Source: Physcomitrium patens (lineage: Eukaryota; Streptophyta; Bryopsida; Funariales; Funariaceae). Taken from it: a stretch of 64,000 nucleotides of DNA. Positions 11,554 to 23,445 of this stretch are shown here, piece by piece; position 1 is the first letter of the stretch, and each line of letters opens with the position of its first letter. The stretch is from assembly GCF_000002425.4 (NCBI RefSeq), contig NC_037261.1, positions 2,281,426 to 2,345,425 on the forward strand, written 5' to 3'. The notes under the pieces are model-generated. The model ran no database searches and was not told the DNA's origin. It worked only from the letters and a program-made list of their open reading frames with translations. The position numbers and the translations under genes are program-made.

Positions 11554-14500
11554 ATTATAATTATTTATTTATAAAATTTCAAAAATTTGTAAGATACCTA
11601 GATTAATTAGGCTACAATTGTTTTTAGAGTCGTGTAACAATGCATATCGAAGAAGAATCTATATCAAAGAAAGTTGTATGAAGGTCAACTTTAATAATTA
11701 AGAAACTAGATCAAACTAATATTCAATAATTTTTTAAAAAGAAACTACGAAATAACATCAAAATTAATGATTAAAGAAGTTAAACACTACATTAGGTAAT
11801 AATCTAAGAAACTAGATTTTTTAAAAGTCCAAAAATTCCTAGAAAATAAGCTATTGAATGACATCATATTTATAGAGTATATAAATCTAAAAAGAAGAAA
11901 TCAAAAAGGATAGAATTGATAGACAAAATGCTGAAAAAAAAGAATAATACATTAAAATACAAGATTCATCTAGAAGACTTAAGTTGAATTACTTAATAGA
12001 AGATATGAATTCTAGCATTGAAGATGATACAAATTTGACAAATACAACTAGTGGAGAAAAAAAAGTCTTTTAATCATAAAAGAATTTACAAAAAAATTAA
12101 ATTTAGTACACTATATTGTAAATATAAAATCAAGATAATTTTCAATATAAACTTTAAGTTTATCCATGCCATTACAATAAAGAGCAAAAACCAATATGAT
12201 ACTAATCATTAGACATACAAAAGCTAGATTATCCAAATTAAAGATACGGGTGGTAGAAAATTCATTAATAGTCTTTTATGTCTCAAGCAAAAGAAGAGTG
12301 AATATGTAGAAGAATTCTTTGAAAGAGTGATACAAACAGCTAATAAACTTGTTTCTTAACTCCATGACTTATTTAAAAAAAACATGGTTCTTGAATGGAT
12401 TAAAAAAATAATAGACAAATATATAGCTTTATTACCAAAAAATACATTGGAAGAAGCTTTATAATTAGCAAGAAAGATTGAACTAAGTACATATAGGAAT
12501 AAAAAAGTTTATGATACAAATTTTGAAGATTTAAGTAAAGATTCAAATCGAGAAGAAAGGAAAAAAAGACAACTAAAGAAAATTTAAGGAAATTAAAAGA
12601 AGCCATGGCTTAATTAATTATTACATCAAAGTAATTTAGAATAGGTATTATTTATAAAAAAATGAAATAATAAAGGATTTTTTTTTTTTTTTTTTTTTTT
12701 TTGATTGTCATATGAAATTTTATACAAATTATAATACATACACACATCAAACTAATGATGGTACTTATAATTGATGTTATAGAGATAGAAGTTTAGTAAT
12801 TTATCATATATAATTACAATTGAATAATGTGAAAAGAAAAAAATCTAAAAAAAGAAATTTATTCAATAATCAAGATAGAGGTTAAGAACCTTTGAATCAA
12901 TAATATTATAAAAGATAGGATACTACAAGGAATAATAATTATAGAAGGAAGGAAAGATATCCTTGTGGAGAAGAATATAAAGCCAATTACTATAAAGATA
13001 GATTATAGCCAAGATATGAAAGAAGATATGAAAGAAACAAGAATGTAAATTCATCAAAAAAAAGTTATGTGAATCAAACACAAGGAGGTAATAATCTTGA
13101 GTATTATTATTGCCATCAGAATGGACATATAAAAGTAGAATGTCAATTATAACTTAAATACCAAAAAAATGCTCGAGAGGCACAAACACAAGAACAATCT
13201 ATTATAGCCACAAATGTAATAATCTCACAAGTTTGTGTAATGAACCAGGCTCAAAGAAATAAAAATAAAATTGAGAATGAAGTATCAAGGAGTAGTAGTA
13301 GTGATGAAGAAGATGAAGATAGAAGCAAGAAGCAACTTGAGTTTATTAACTCATATAAATTATACAAAAAAAATAAATAAATAAATAAATAAAAAACTCT
13401 CAAAAATGAATAAGTAAAAGAAGGATACACAAAGATGTAACTAGAGAAGTACAACAATCACAAAAGAAATTTGAAAAATATCCCAATTTTTTTTTAAAAA
13501 AAAATCATCTAAAGAGGACAAAAAATTAGCAAATAAAAATATTGAGGAAAAATAAATAAGAAAAGAAAAGAAGATTGAAAGAATTATAGGAGATGTATTT
13601 TGACAAAAAAAAGCAAATACATCTATAGGACAATTATTAGAATTAGCTCCATATTGCAAAAAGAAGGTTATGAAGGCATTTCTTCTTGAAAGTAATTTTG
13701 AACCAAGTGCATCAAAAGCTTATGTTGAAAGTTAAGATTATGATACAAAAGTGTGTATAATAATTATAAAAATTAAACATCAAATTATACAAGATATATT
13801 ATTAGATAGAGGTTCAAGAATAAATATTATCACAAATAAACTCTCTAAAAAGTTGGATTATAATAGGATTGAATTATCACCTTTTATAATAAAAATAGAT
13901 AATTAACAAAAAATAACTCCAATAGAAGTTATCAAAGATTTTCATATATAAATAGAATAATTTACTTATAATATTATAGTAATAGTTTTAGAAATAGAAA
14001 AAAACTCAAAGATATTCTATATTATTAGGTGAACCATGATTTAAATAAGCAAGGTCTAAACAAGATTAGGCTAAGAATATTTTAACTATTTTTTTAAAAT
14101 AGAAAAAAAATAAACAAAAATATCCATGCCTTCCACCATCAAAACGTCCTACACATTTGAAATATTACAATTGAAAAGAAAGATTGACTGATGAAGAAGT
14201 ACAAAATGTTCATCAAGCTATACCTTTGTTATTTTTGTAGCTAACATTGAATTATCTAGATTAAAAGAGATGTTTAGTTATGATTGTAACTTGGTGGAAA
14301 TAATATCTTAGAATAACACTAAATGTAAGGAAAAAATAAGAAAAAACTTTATAAATCAATAAAATCATTAGAAAAATTGATAAGGTATCTTGATGATTTT
14401 TAGAAATTTAGAATGGAAGCAAGAAAATTAAATACAACTCCGGCAATAGTAGCAATTAAATAAATAAATAAATAAATAAATAAAATCAGCAATTGGACAT

Positions 14501-14875
14501 TAGTAAAAAAGATTAAATAAATAAAGTGAATCTGGGAATATGACTCACTAAATTGACTTACTTGAGTATTTAGTATTAAAAAGGCACTTATTATGCTTTA
14601 GATCACAAGTTTTGTGAGGTAATAGAGGAATTTTTAGGTAAATAGAGAAAAAAAATTCTAATAACAAATATGCAACCTAAGGTGAAATTTATTGAGACAA
14701 ATTTCCATGATGAATATGTTTTTTGTTAGCTAACATTAAATGATGGCTCAATAGGAGTAGCCTTCATTGTTAATAAAAAAATAATAAAAAAATAAAAATT
14801 TATTTATTAATATTTAAATATATATATATAATAGAAAAATAAATGAAGAGAATTATAAGTTAAAAGCAAATTAAG

Positions 14876-15000
14876 GATTAGGAAAGAAAGTATAGTAGAA
14901 GAAAAGAGGGGGAGAAGAGAAAGGCAAAAAAGAAGATAAGAAGGAAAAAGATAAGAGAAAAGAAAAAGAAAAGAAAAAAGGAGGAAAGAGGAAAGAAAAC
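14876..15000 (+). repeat. Long polypurine tract
   Basis: About 125 bases are almost entirely A and G on the plus strand, built from irregular AAAGAA and GGAGAAG units. It lies just before the GC-normal block inside element D. LTR elements carry short polypurine tracts before the 3' LTR, but this one is far longer and sits upstream of the reverse transcriptase, so that role is doubtful. Triplex-prone low-complexity sequence is the simplest description. Confidence 0.7.
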
Positions 15001-15039
15001 AGCGAAAAGAAATCAAGGTAAAGAATAAATATAATCTTT

Positions 15040-16660
15040 CTGGCTAGTTGGATGTCGGCCGGATTTCTCGGAGTCTAATGGGGTTCATGGTAGTTCTGGA
15101 CCCCGGCCGCCTTCTTTTCTCTCTCCTTTTTCTGTCATCCGGTGAGAGAGCACCGAGAATTTTGGTGTGTCTCTCTCATCCTTGCGTGTGATTATGGTTG
15201 TTCCTTTTTGTCCCCTCTGGAGGTACTGTGGTGCAGCATCTATTTTTTTTGTTCCGTGATCAGCGTAGAGTTGGGAATCGAAAGTTTTGTGTTTTTATAC
15301 TCTTTTCTTCTGGAGGTCCAATTGCGAGGTGTTCAAGTAGTGGAGGCGTGCCTCGTTTTCCTTCTATTGACTTGGCAGCGGAAGCGTAGGCGGTTGCTAT
15401 TGGAGCATGACGGTTGCTGCTGGAGTGTGGTGTTACGAAGGTGGTGGTGGTGCTACTGTTGAGAAGCCAGTTATCGATGTGTGTGGCGTTGGATCTACAC
15501 CAACACTTTAGTGGCGCTGCGGAATTATCGAATTGTCCTATTGTGTGCAGTTGGCGGTGGCTGTGTTTGGTCAATCTTCCCCCCTGCAGCAGTTCTTTCC
15601 TTCCTCATTTTGGCACTAATTATCAACAACCCTAATCTTGGCTTGGTTCCGATGGCATATGACTAGGAGCTCGATATTGCATGGGTTGTTGCTGGATGTA
15701 CATCTAGACTATAATCTGGTCACCAAACAACATTATGTGTTTTCTACTTGTTGTCAAGGGAAGGGTTGTGGCAAGGCCGTTACACAATTTTTTCTTATCT
15801 TGGAGTCGCTTGTGCGGTGTTGCTTGGATTCGAAGAGGAGCCGCGTCTGGTTCTGCGTAGATCAAAATCTGCTTCCTAACATACTGTCACAGTCTTCAAC
15901 GAGTGGGCCTTTAGCTTCTCTACGCGGCACCTGATCAAAGATTCTAATTGTTGGGGTAGGATCTGCTTAGTTGGCGCTCTTGCATTTCTACAACGCTGAT
16001 AGTATTGTCGGCAAGGCCCTTGCGGTTCATTGTCCGCTGATAATATGTTATGGTGCGCTTCAATCATCCTTTGTAGAGATTTTCTGTGCATGGTCTCTTG
16101 TAGTTGATCGTGAAAAATCACTAACCAACTGGTACCCTCCACAATTTGGTGCTTCCACTAGATCAAGTTGGGGAAGGGTTCTGGATTACGCATTCTCTTC
16201 TTTTCATGCTGTTGCTATGGAATCCTTGACCGAAGGTGTAACTTGAAGCATGTGGAATTGTAAGGAAAAAGGGTGCACCTTGGCAGAGCTCCGAAACCTT
16301 GATCCTGCTTGGGTTTGGATCACGGTGTCATCCCCTCCAAGGTCAGCATTTGTTGTTATGGTTATAAGCACCACAACTGGTCAACAGTGGAATACAACAC
16401 CTTATTGATCCATCGTTGAACTGATTCTATGTTGGATGAACATTCGGAGGAGCCAAGCTTCGAAGGCAAATAGGTTTATCGACTTGTAGAATAGAGTTCT
16501 AGAGCTTCATTGCACATCATAATTTGCAGCAAAGCATCGACAAGGAAGAACCTGCATTGCTGCCGCAGGAGTGCTGTAGAGGCAAGAAGCTTGTCGTCGA
16601 AGCTAGTGGCAGGTCGCCCATGGACCCTCTCTGTAAGAACGCAAGCAGTAAGCGGATGAA
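15040..16660. other. GC-normal block A inside element D
   Basis: Base composition jumps from about 20 percent G+C to near 50 percent at about 15040 and falls back after 16660. Several overlapping frames of 60-106 codons are open on both strands, but none matches a family I recognise, and the overlap suggests that composition, not coding, keeps them open. The block sits between the protease and reverse transcriptase parts of element D. It could be a later insertion, a captured host segment, or a non-coding internal part of the element that escaped decay. A splice-donor-like AAG|GTAAAG lies at about 15017; Ogre-type elements of this group are known to use an intron between protease and RT. Inverted or direct repeats at its ends were not found. 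Confidence 0.5.
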
Positions 16661-19600
16661 ATAGGATTGAATGAATTGGATAAACAGTTGAAATTGTATT
16701 TTTTTAATGGATGAATTATTATAAGTGAATGAAAACTTATTGAAGGATGAATTTTGTAGATGGATGAATTTTAATTAAATAATAATAATAATAATAAAGT
16801 AAGTAAGTAAACTCTCAATGCATGAATATTTTAGTGAGTTATTATTGTAAGTGTGAGTTAGTAGTGGAGGTTTTGATAGATTACTTGGATGATTTAAAGA
16901 GGTTAGAAGTAAGTTAATTAGGATTTAATTAATAGCTATAAATTCTAGAAATTCACATATTTAATTTATTTATGATGAATTAGAGTAAATTTCAAGTAGT
17001 GGAGGATTATTTTAGCTCATAGGGAACTATAACTCAACCAAGTACAATGAAGATAGGAAAGCAAAATGATGAGGGATTTAAAGAAGAATTAATAAAATTA
17101 TTAAAAGAATATAAACATACTTTTTTATGGAGTTATGAAGATTTAAATGGATTACTTGCTCATGTTTGTGAACATTGAATTGAACTTGAACTTAATGCCC
17201 AACCAATTAAATAAACAAGATATTAAATGAATTTAACTTATACTACTAAAGTAAAGGATAAATTATTTAAAATAAGATTTATTTATCCTATGGATCAAAC
17301 AAAATAGTTATTTCCAATAGTTATTATTCCTAATAAAAAAATGGTAAAGTCCAAGTTTGTATTGATTATAGAAAACTTAATGGAGTCACAAAAATAAATT
17401 ATTTTCCATTACTTTTTACTGATGTAATACTTGAAATAATGGTTGGACACAGAATTTATTCTATTTTAGATGGATTCAATGGTTATAATCAGATTCCAAT
17501 GGCTCAAAAAGATTAGCTTAAAACTTATTTATTACAGAATGGAGACCATTTGTATATTGAGTAATGCCTTTTGGATTGAAAAATGCATGTGCTATATTTC
17601 AAAGAAGAGTTATGCATGCCTTTGTAGAATATTTGAACAATTTTAAGTTTTTCTTGATGATTTTAGCATGTATGGAATTCAAGTATTTTGGTCCAAAATA
17701 TTATCAAACAATTAGATTCATCAATTTATTATGCAAGTTGATTATTAAATTAGGCTGAAAGAAATTATATTACCACAAAAAGAGAAGCATTCCAATTATC
17801 ATATTTTTTGAATTTTGACATTATTTATTGGAAAATTGTTGTATATTTTATATTGATCATCAAGAATTATTATATTTAATTAATAGGCCAATATTTTCAA
17901 GTCAAGTAGCAAGATGGATTTTATTATTATAGGGATATGATTTCAAAATTATTTACAAACCAAGACGTCAACATGTGATGGCAGATTGTATATCCAAAAT
18001 AACTACTAAAGAATCACCTATTAGTATAATAGATACTTTTCTAAATACAAGTTTATTTATAGTCTAAGTTAATCTGGCAAAAGAATAGCAATCATTATCT
18101 TTCATAGATTAGAGATCCTTTTTTTTGAATTTTTTGAAGAAAGGATGACTTACCACAACTACTTTAATTAATGTCAGATGACAAATTGCCATCTGAAGTT
18201 GATACTTTTATTTAGACAAAGTAAAAAAATTAATGAATAACATATTCAGATAAAATAGAACAAATTTGTTTAGTAGGTCCTATTACAAATGCTATTATTA
18301 TTAAAGCTCATGAATGATTGGCTAGAGGTTATTTTTTGGCAACAATAACTTTACACAAAATTCTTACTACCTTAATTTTGCGGCCAATGTAAAGACAAGA
18401 TATATATAATTGTTGCAAATAATGTGATGTTTATCAAGAAAAAATGACTAAATCAAATAAATACAAAAACCTTTTATATCCAATATTACTATTAAAAGTA
18501 TTTCAATAATGGAGAATTGATTTTATTAGACCAATAGATGTGCCAACTAGTTTAACATGGAATTGATATATTATAACCACAACTGATTATACAACAAAAT
18601 GGATAGAAATAAAACATGAAAAGATTACACAACTAAATCAATAAAAAAAATTCTTATATGAAGAAATTATAACATGTTATAGATATCTTATTGAATTAAT
18701 AAGTGATTAAGGAATATATTTTTATTAATAAAAAAATTCAATTATTAATGATAGAATTTATGATTCAACATCAAAAGTCTACAACTTATTATCCTGAAAG
18801 AAATAGACAAGGTGAATTAGTTAATGAAGTTCTTAAAGCTTTGTTAAGTAAAACAGTCAATGCAAATCAAATAGATTGGAATACAAAAAAATTATTTAGC
18901 ATTGTGGACATATTGTACAACATACAAAGTAACAACTAAGCATACGCTTTTTCTTTTTGTTTATGATAAGGAAGGACTTTTACCTATTCAATACATAAAT
19001 AAAATCAGAAAGATAGCTCAAGTCTTTAATATATAAATTGTAATGACAAATAAACTTTGTTAAGTTTGTAAAATAGATTTACAAAGAAAAAAATCTAAAG
19101 AAAATATATTAAAAGCTTAATTACAACAAAAATTCAAAAATAAGATGTAATAGGACCTTATGTGGTCAATTTGGTTTATTCTAATGGAACAATAGATTTA
19201 ATGTTATTTGACAATATCATTATCATGATTAATATAAATAAAATTAAACTATATAATGAAATGGAAGGGAATCCACATATTTATTTTTATTTTTGGTGAA
19301 TATTTTATAAAATAAGAAACATAATGTACAACAAATAATTGAAGAATTTTTTTATGAATATGAAAATATTCAACCAATATTATACATGAATAATATATTA
19401 AGTCATAAAAACAAGTTAAATATTGCCGCTTTCAAAATATTTAATTTTTAGATATATATGACTTTAAAAAAATTATAGAATAATTCATATATTTTAATTA
19501 TAATTTTGAATAAAAATATTAACTAAAAAATTAATAAAAAATATTAATTTACTTAATAATAATTCTATAAAATAAAAAAAATAGTAAAAAAATATTTTAT

Positions 19601-19759
19601 TAAAGTAGTTAGAGCTATAATAGTTATAGCTAAAGTATTTATAGTTAAAATGATTGAATCAAGCTTAAAAACTTTGTAGATAAAAACACGAATCATCCAT
19701 AAATATATGAAGATTATATTAATTTTTTTACAATCATTTATATATATAAATTTTACATT

Positions 19760-20822
19760 ATAACAATGGCTAAAAGTAGAAGCAAAGAGATTTTTGATAG
19801 GCAGATAGCTATAGAATTTCAATTTGGTACTATCCAACAAAACCAATGGATTGAGAAGAAAAAAGAGTTATTGGATAGAATGGAATTGAAAAGTTTTATA
19901 TAAAAAGACAATGGTTGGTATTCACATTTGGTTATTAATTGCTCAAATCTAGAATGAATAAAGAGAAATTGAACTTTGAAAAAGAAAAATGAATAAAAGA
20001 GGGTATAATGAAGGTTTATCTATTCCAATAGTTGCTACTATTATTATAGAGAAGAGTTTAATTGTAGAAGATAACAAGATAAGTAAGAAAAAATAGGTAG
20101 ACCACATTCAAAAGAAGAAAAATTGTCAACTGCAATATAGAATTTGATAAAAGAAGGTAATGAAGCTAAAAGACAAAAAAAATGAAAATTGTAAGGAGGA
20201 AGGTGATAGAAAAATTACTAAAAATAATGAAGTTTTTGATGATCACTCTAGTTATTCATGCAATAGAAAAGACCTTCATTGACAATATTAGTTGAAAGAA
20301 AAAAAGAAGCAAATGAAGTATATAGGCAATATTTAGCAATTTCTAAACAAAAAGAGAATTTAAGTAAATTGTTAATACTTCAAGTGATAAAACGACAAAA
20401 AAATGATATTATGAACACTTTAGAGAGTTCAAAGGCAGATGATGGTTTTATAGCCAAACAGATTTAATGGTTATCTGATCACAGTGACAGTTTAAAAACG
20501 GGAAATTATTACCTTAAAAATGCAAAAACAATATGAAGAAAAGGCTCATGAAGCAACAAATCAACTTATATCAAAATCAAAAGAGAAATTATGGTCTATT
20601 TTTGAAGATTTACGACCACTTTCTCCTCCTGAGGTAACATGTACAGTGGAAGAGATGACAACTCCAAGGCCTAACAATGAGATCAGGGTACCAACTAATA
20701 ACAAGACACGAACAACCAGTAAGGTATCAACAAACAGTAAAACAAGCCAGCCGTTACAAGAAGAAGCAAGCAATGTGTCAATCAAACATTGTAGTGCAGC
20801 CTTGCTCGACAACCCCACCTGA
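19760..20822 (+). mobile_element. Extra 3' coding region of element D (fossil)
   Basis: Downstream of the integrase part the plus strand again looks coding, rich in Lys, Glu and Gln with heptad-like spacing that suggests coiled coil (for example 20279-20464 and 20520-20700), then becomes rich in Thr, Ser, Asn and Pro. No membrane segment or envelope motif was seen. Extra ORFs after integrase are known in several plant gypsy lineages. It is broken and no function is assigned. G+C rises steadily across its end into block B. Confidence 0.4.
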
Positions 20823-20831
20823 GTATTATTC

Positions 20832-20924
20832 AACGATCTCAATCGGGCGTTGACTGATGATCTCAGTCGGATATCATTTGACCCTAGCCGGACATTCATC
20901 GACGACTCCGGTCGCGCGTCGAAC
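20832..20924. repeat. Minisatellite, about 24 bases x 4
   Basis: Four imperfect units of 24, 24, 21 and 24 bases start at 20832, 20856, 20880 and 20901. They share a core like GATCTCAGTCGG followed by a CAT or CGT-containing tail. Unit lengths are multiples of three. Confidence 0.7.
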
Positions 20925-21269
20925 AGGCCAACAAGGCCTTTATCGAAGACCTTGTTGGGATCTCAAGCGAGGCTATCTGGGCTTTCATTCATGCGATAGG
21001 CAAGGCAGCATTCAGTACAATCGGTACTGATCTTCATCACACCAAGCATTAAAAAGAAAGTGTGATAACAATTTACAACTACAAACGACAGCACTTGAGC
21101 ATCGAAGGAAGCACGCGGTAGACAGAATTCAGTACCCAGCCACCAATGAGCATTATAAACTACCTCTGGTGGATTAAAATGGTGGTTGAAAATTTTAAAC
21201 ACAATTTTGGGGGTTAAATGCAATTGGTAATGCAGAGTTGGTGCTTCCGGATTGCCTTTCTCCACTGAC

Positions 21270-21294
21270 CCAGTCGGCGTTCTTCGCCGACTGG
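21270..21294. repeat. Perfect hairpin, 10 bp stem and 5-base loop
   Basis: CCAGTCGGCG at 21270-21279 is the exact reverse complement of CGCCGACTGG at 21285-21294, with loop TTCTT. The stem is GC-rich. CTGA followed by T lies four bases after the stem (21298-21301). Confidence 0.85.
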
Positions 21295-21447
21295 CTCCTG
21301 ATATCCGACCCAACGCAGATGGAAACTTGGCATCGTAACAGTGAACTTTGGTGAAATAGTTAGGCACGCCCGATTCCACAGGTGACTTCGTGGGCGCTTA
21401 GCACTGATCACCGCCGGGAATTTTCGTCACCAATGCGTGCATAGGGA

Positions 21448-21510
21448 CACCAATACAACGACTCACCGCACCAACACGACGACCCACTGCACCAACACAC
21501 CGATTCACTG
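21448..21510. repeat. Minisatellite, 21 bases x 3
   Basis: Three adjacent 21-base units start at 21448, 21469 and 21490, each beginning CACCAAYAC. In the plus frame opening at 21437 they would encode a seven-residue repeat of the type TNTTTHR. A translated product is not shown. Confidence 0.85.
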
Positions 21511-21909
21511 CCAAACGTTCTTCTACCAATCCCACCAAAGTATCAACAACGACGTAATACAAGGTGGGATGTCAAGCTGGAACCGGCAGGGGACCCATTT
21601 ACAACAACAATCTCTTCTGAAAACAAGAATCAGCATGACATACTGCACCCAGGTTACTTTATCTCATCTCGTAATCACACACTACTTTGAAACAAGGAAT
21701 TACCGCAGAAGACACCAACAAAAATGTGCTGTTTTGTTTCGACAAAATTCAGGTCGCAAAAAATTGTGCTGCTGAGTGTGTCAGTGTGTGAAGGGAGGTG
21801 CGAGAAGCGGAAAAGTGCCGCTCCGGACCCCAGTTAAAACTAAAACAAACAGGACACATATAGGTTATCAGCCCAAAGGGCATTCTTGCAATTAACACAA
21901 AAAGGAGAA

Positions 21910-21987
21910 GTATATGTGATATTATCAAAATTTGACGGGTATTCATGATATTTCGAGAATGTCCAGGGGTATGTGCGATATTTGCCC
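21910..21987. repeat. Minisatellite, about 30 bases x 2.6
   Basis: Units start at 21910 (29 bases), 21939 (30 bases) and 21969 (19 bases, partial). Each begins GTATnnnTGATATT or GTATGTGCGATATT and the first two end in a G run. The array marks the right edge of block B, after which G+C drops. Confidence 0.7.
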
Positions 21988-21990
21988 TTT

Positions 21991-23215
21991 TTACAATTTC
22001 TATAAATATTCTTTATTCTTATTCTTCAAGCAAACACTTATTTGAATTTAATGATTTAAAAATGTAAAAAAATAAATTTTAGTTTTACTCAGTTCTTAAA
22101 GAATATTAAACGGAAAACAAATTCTTGCTATGTCCTCTTAGTTAGATTTAAAAGATCACATTATGAAATTGAGACTTTATTTGTGTCAGTTGTTTGAAAT
22201 CTAGATTTGACTCTTTAATATTCTATGCATTTTCTAGATTTAGTATATTTTTTGTTTTCTAAAAGATATTGTCTACTAACTATAAGTATAAAAATTTAAT
22301 TTTAAAAAAATTGGAAAAACTTACATGTTTTATTAATATAATTTACAAATCATTTTTTATAATCAAATTAGTTTCCAACCTAGTTTACAAAGTGTTGAGC
22401 AAACCTTTTTTCATCACATATATTCTATATACTTCTTTAATTTAACATCATATTTGTGTATATACATATATATGTGATAGAAAAAAAATCTTTATGAATA
22501 TAAAGTGTGGTATTTTATTTCTCTTTATAGCAGAAACATATGAATAATTAAATTTTCAATTTTTTGATTTTAATTTCAATTTCTTTCATCCGTCTTGACA
22601 TAATGATACGTATATAATTGAAACCCACTTGCACCTTTCAAATAAAAGTCTATACTTGTCCATAAATATTGTATGTTTCTAGATTTTAACACAATGTGTA
22701 ATGTTTTTAATCTTTAGTTGATTTTTATTATGTTTATTACCATATTATGAAAAATCACATTATTAAAACCTAATTTAACATCTTTTATATTTTAACTTAA
22801 GAGATGATATTATTTAATTGTGACTATTAAATCTGATTTTGATAATAAACAAAATACTAATATTAAAGTAATTTGAATATATATATATTCACATATATTC
22901 ATTAAAACTCTTAATTATATTAGTTATATATATATTGTAAAACGAAATGTTCTTATTATTTAAAACTAATTCAAAAAAGTTTTAGAAATTCAAACTAAAA
23001 TTTTATAAAAACTAAATATTAAAGTTTACTATACAACTCAAGTTTATATTCTGAATTTGAAAATTTTAAACTCAATACAAACATGTTTTTAATATGAATA
23101 TATAGTTATATACAGAATAATAAATCACCTGTAATACTATATAGTAGATGTTTTACAAAATTATTGTAATTTATAAATAGAAAGCGCAACTATTGAAGAG
23201 TTTAGTCAACTGTAG

Positions 23216-23252
<37 letters not shown>

Positions 23253-23403
23253 GGAAATCGTTAAATCAACCCAAGCATTTATTAAATTGACCTACCCATC
23301 AACCATTTTTTTGTTGGTTTTTGACCAATGCAGATTTAGTACTGGAGGATTTTTTAATGATGGTTAGGATGATTTAGTAAATACTTGTGTCAATTTATAA
23401 ATT

Positions 23404-23445
<42 letters not shown>

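Larger units (their letters stand above)
11538..20822 (+). mobile_element. Tat/Athila-like Ty3/gypsy element D (fossil)
   Basis: Parts appear in gypsy order on the plus strand: gag about 12000-13240, with a nucleocapsid-type zinc-knuckle region at 13101-13146; aspartic protease about 13780-13900; reverse transcriptase about 17050-17700; RNase H about 17760-18000; integrase about 18300-18960. After these comes an extra 3' coding region (19760-20822). The sequence around the RT catalytic site resembles the FLDDFS form usual in the Tat/Athila group of plant gypsy elements, not the chromoviruses. The element is broken many times (dozens of changes, with some parts missing) and is much more AT-rich than the segments at 15.04-16.66 and 20.6-22.0 kb. 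No 3' LTR was found. Confidence 0.75.
20823..21990. other. GC-normal block B with minisatellites
   Basis: This block has normal G+C and adjoins the end of element D. Frames of 60-138 codons are open on both strands, without a recognisable protein. It contains three short tandem repeats (20832-20924, 21448-21510, 21910-21987) and a perfect hairpin (21270-21294). It may be the untranslated end or LTR of element D, or a separate insertion. No match to the sequence upstream of 11538 was found by eye. Confidence 0.45.

Noticed and set aside
15142-16246. Seven overlapping frames of 61-106 codons on both strands in the GC-normal block
   Set aside because: They overlap each other, have no recognisable motif, and are explained by the low stop frequency of GC-normal sequence. 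None was called as a gene.
21270-21301. Hairpin followed by CTGA and T, as at the 3' end of a Helitron
   Set aside because: The spacing between stem and CTGA is only three bases, shorter than usual, and no matching TC start or Helitron protein was seen. It is kept as a hairpin only.
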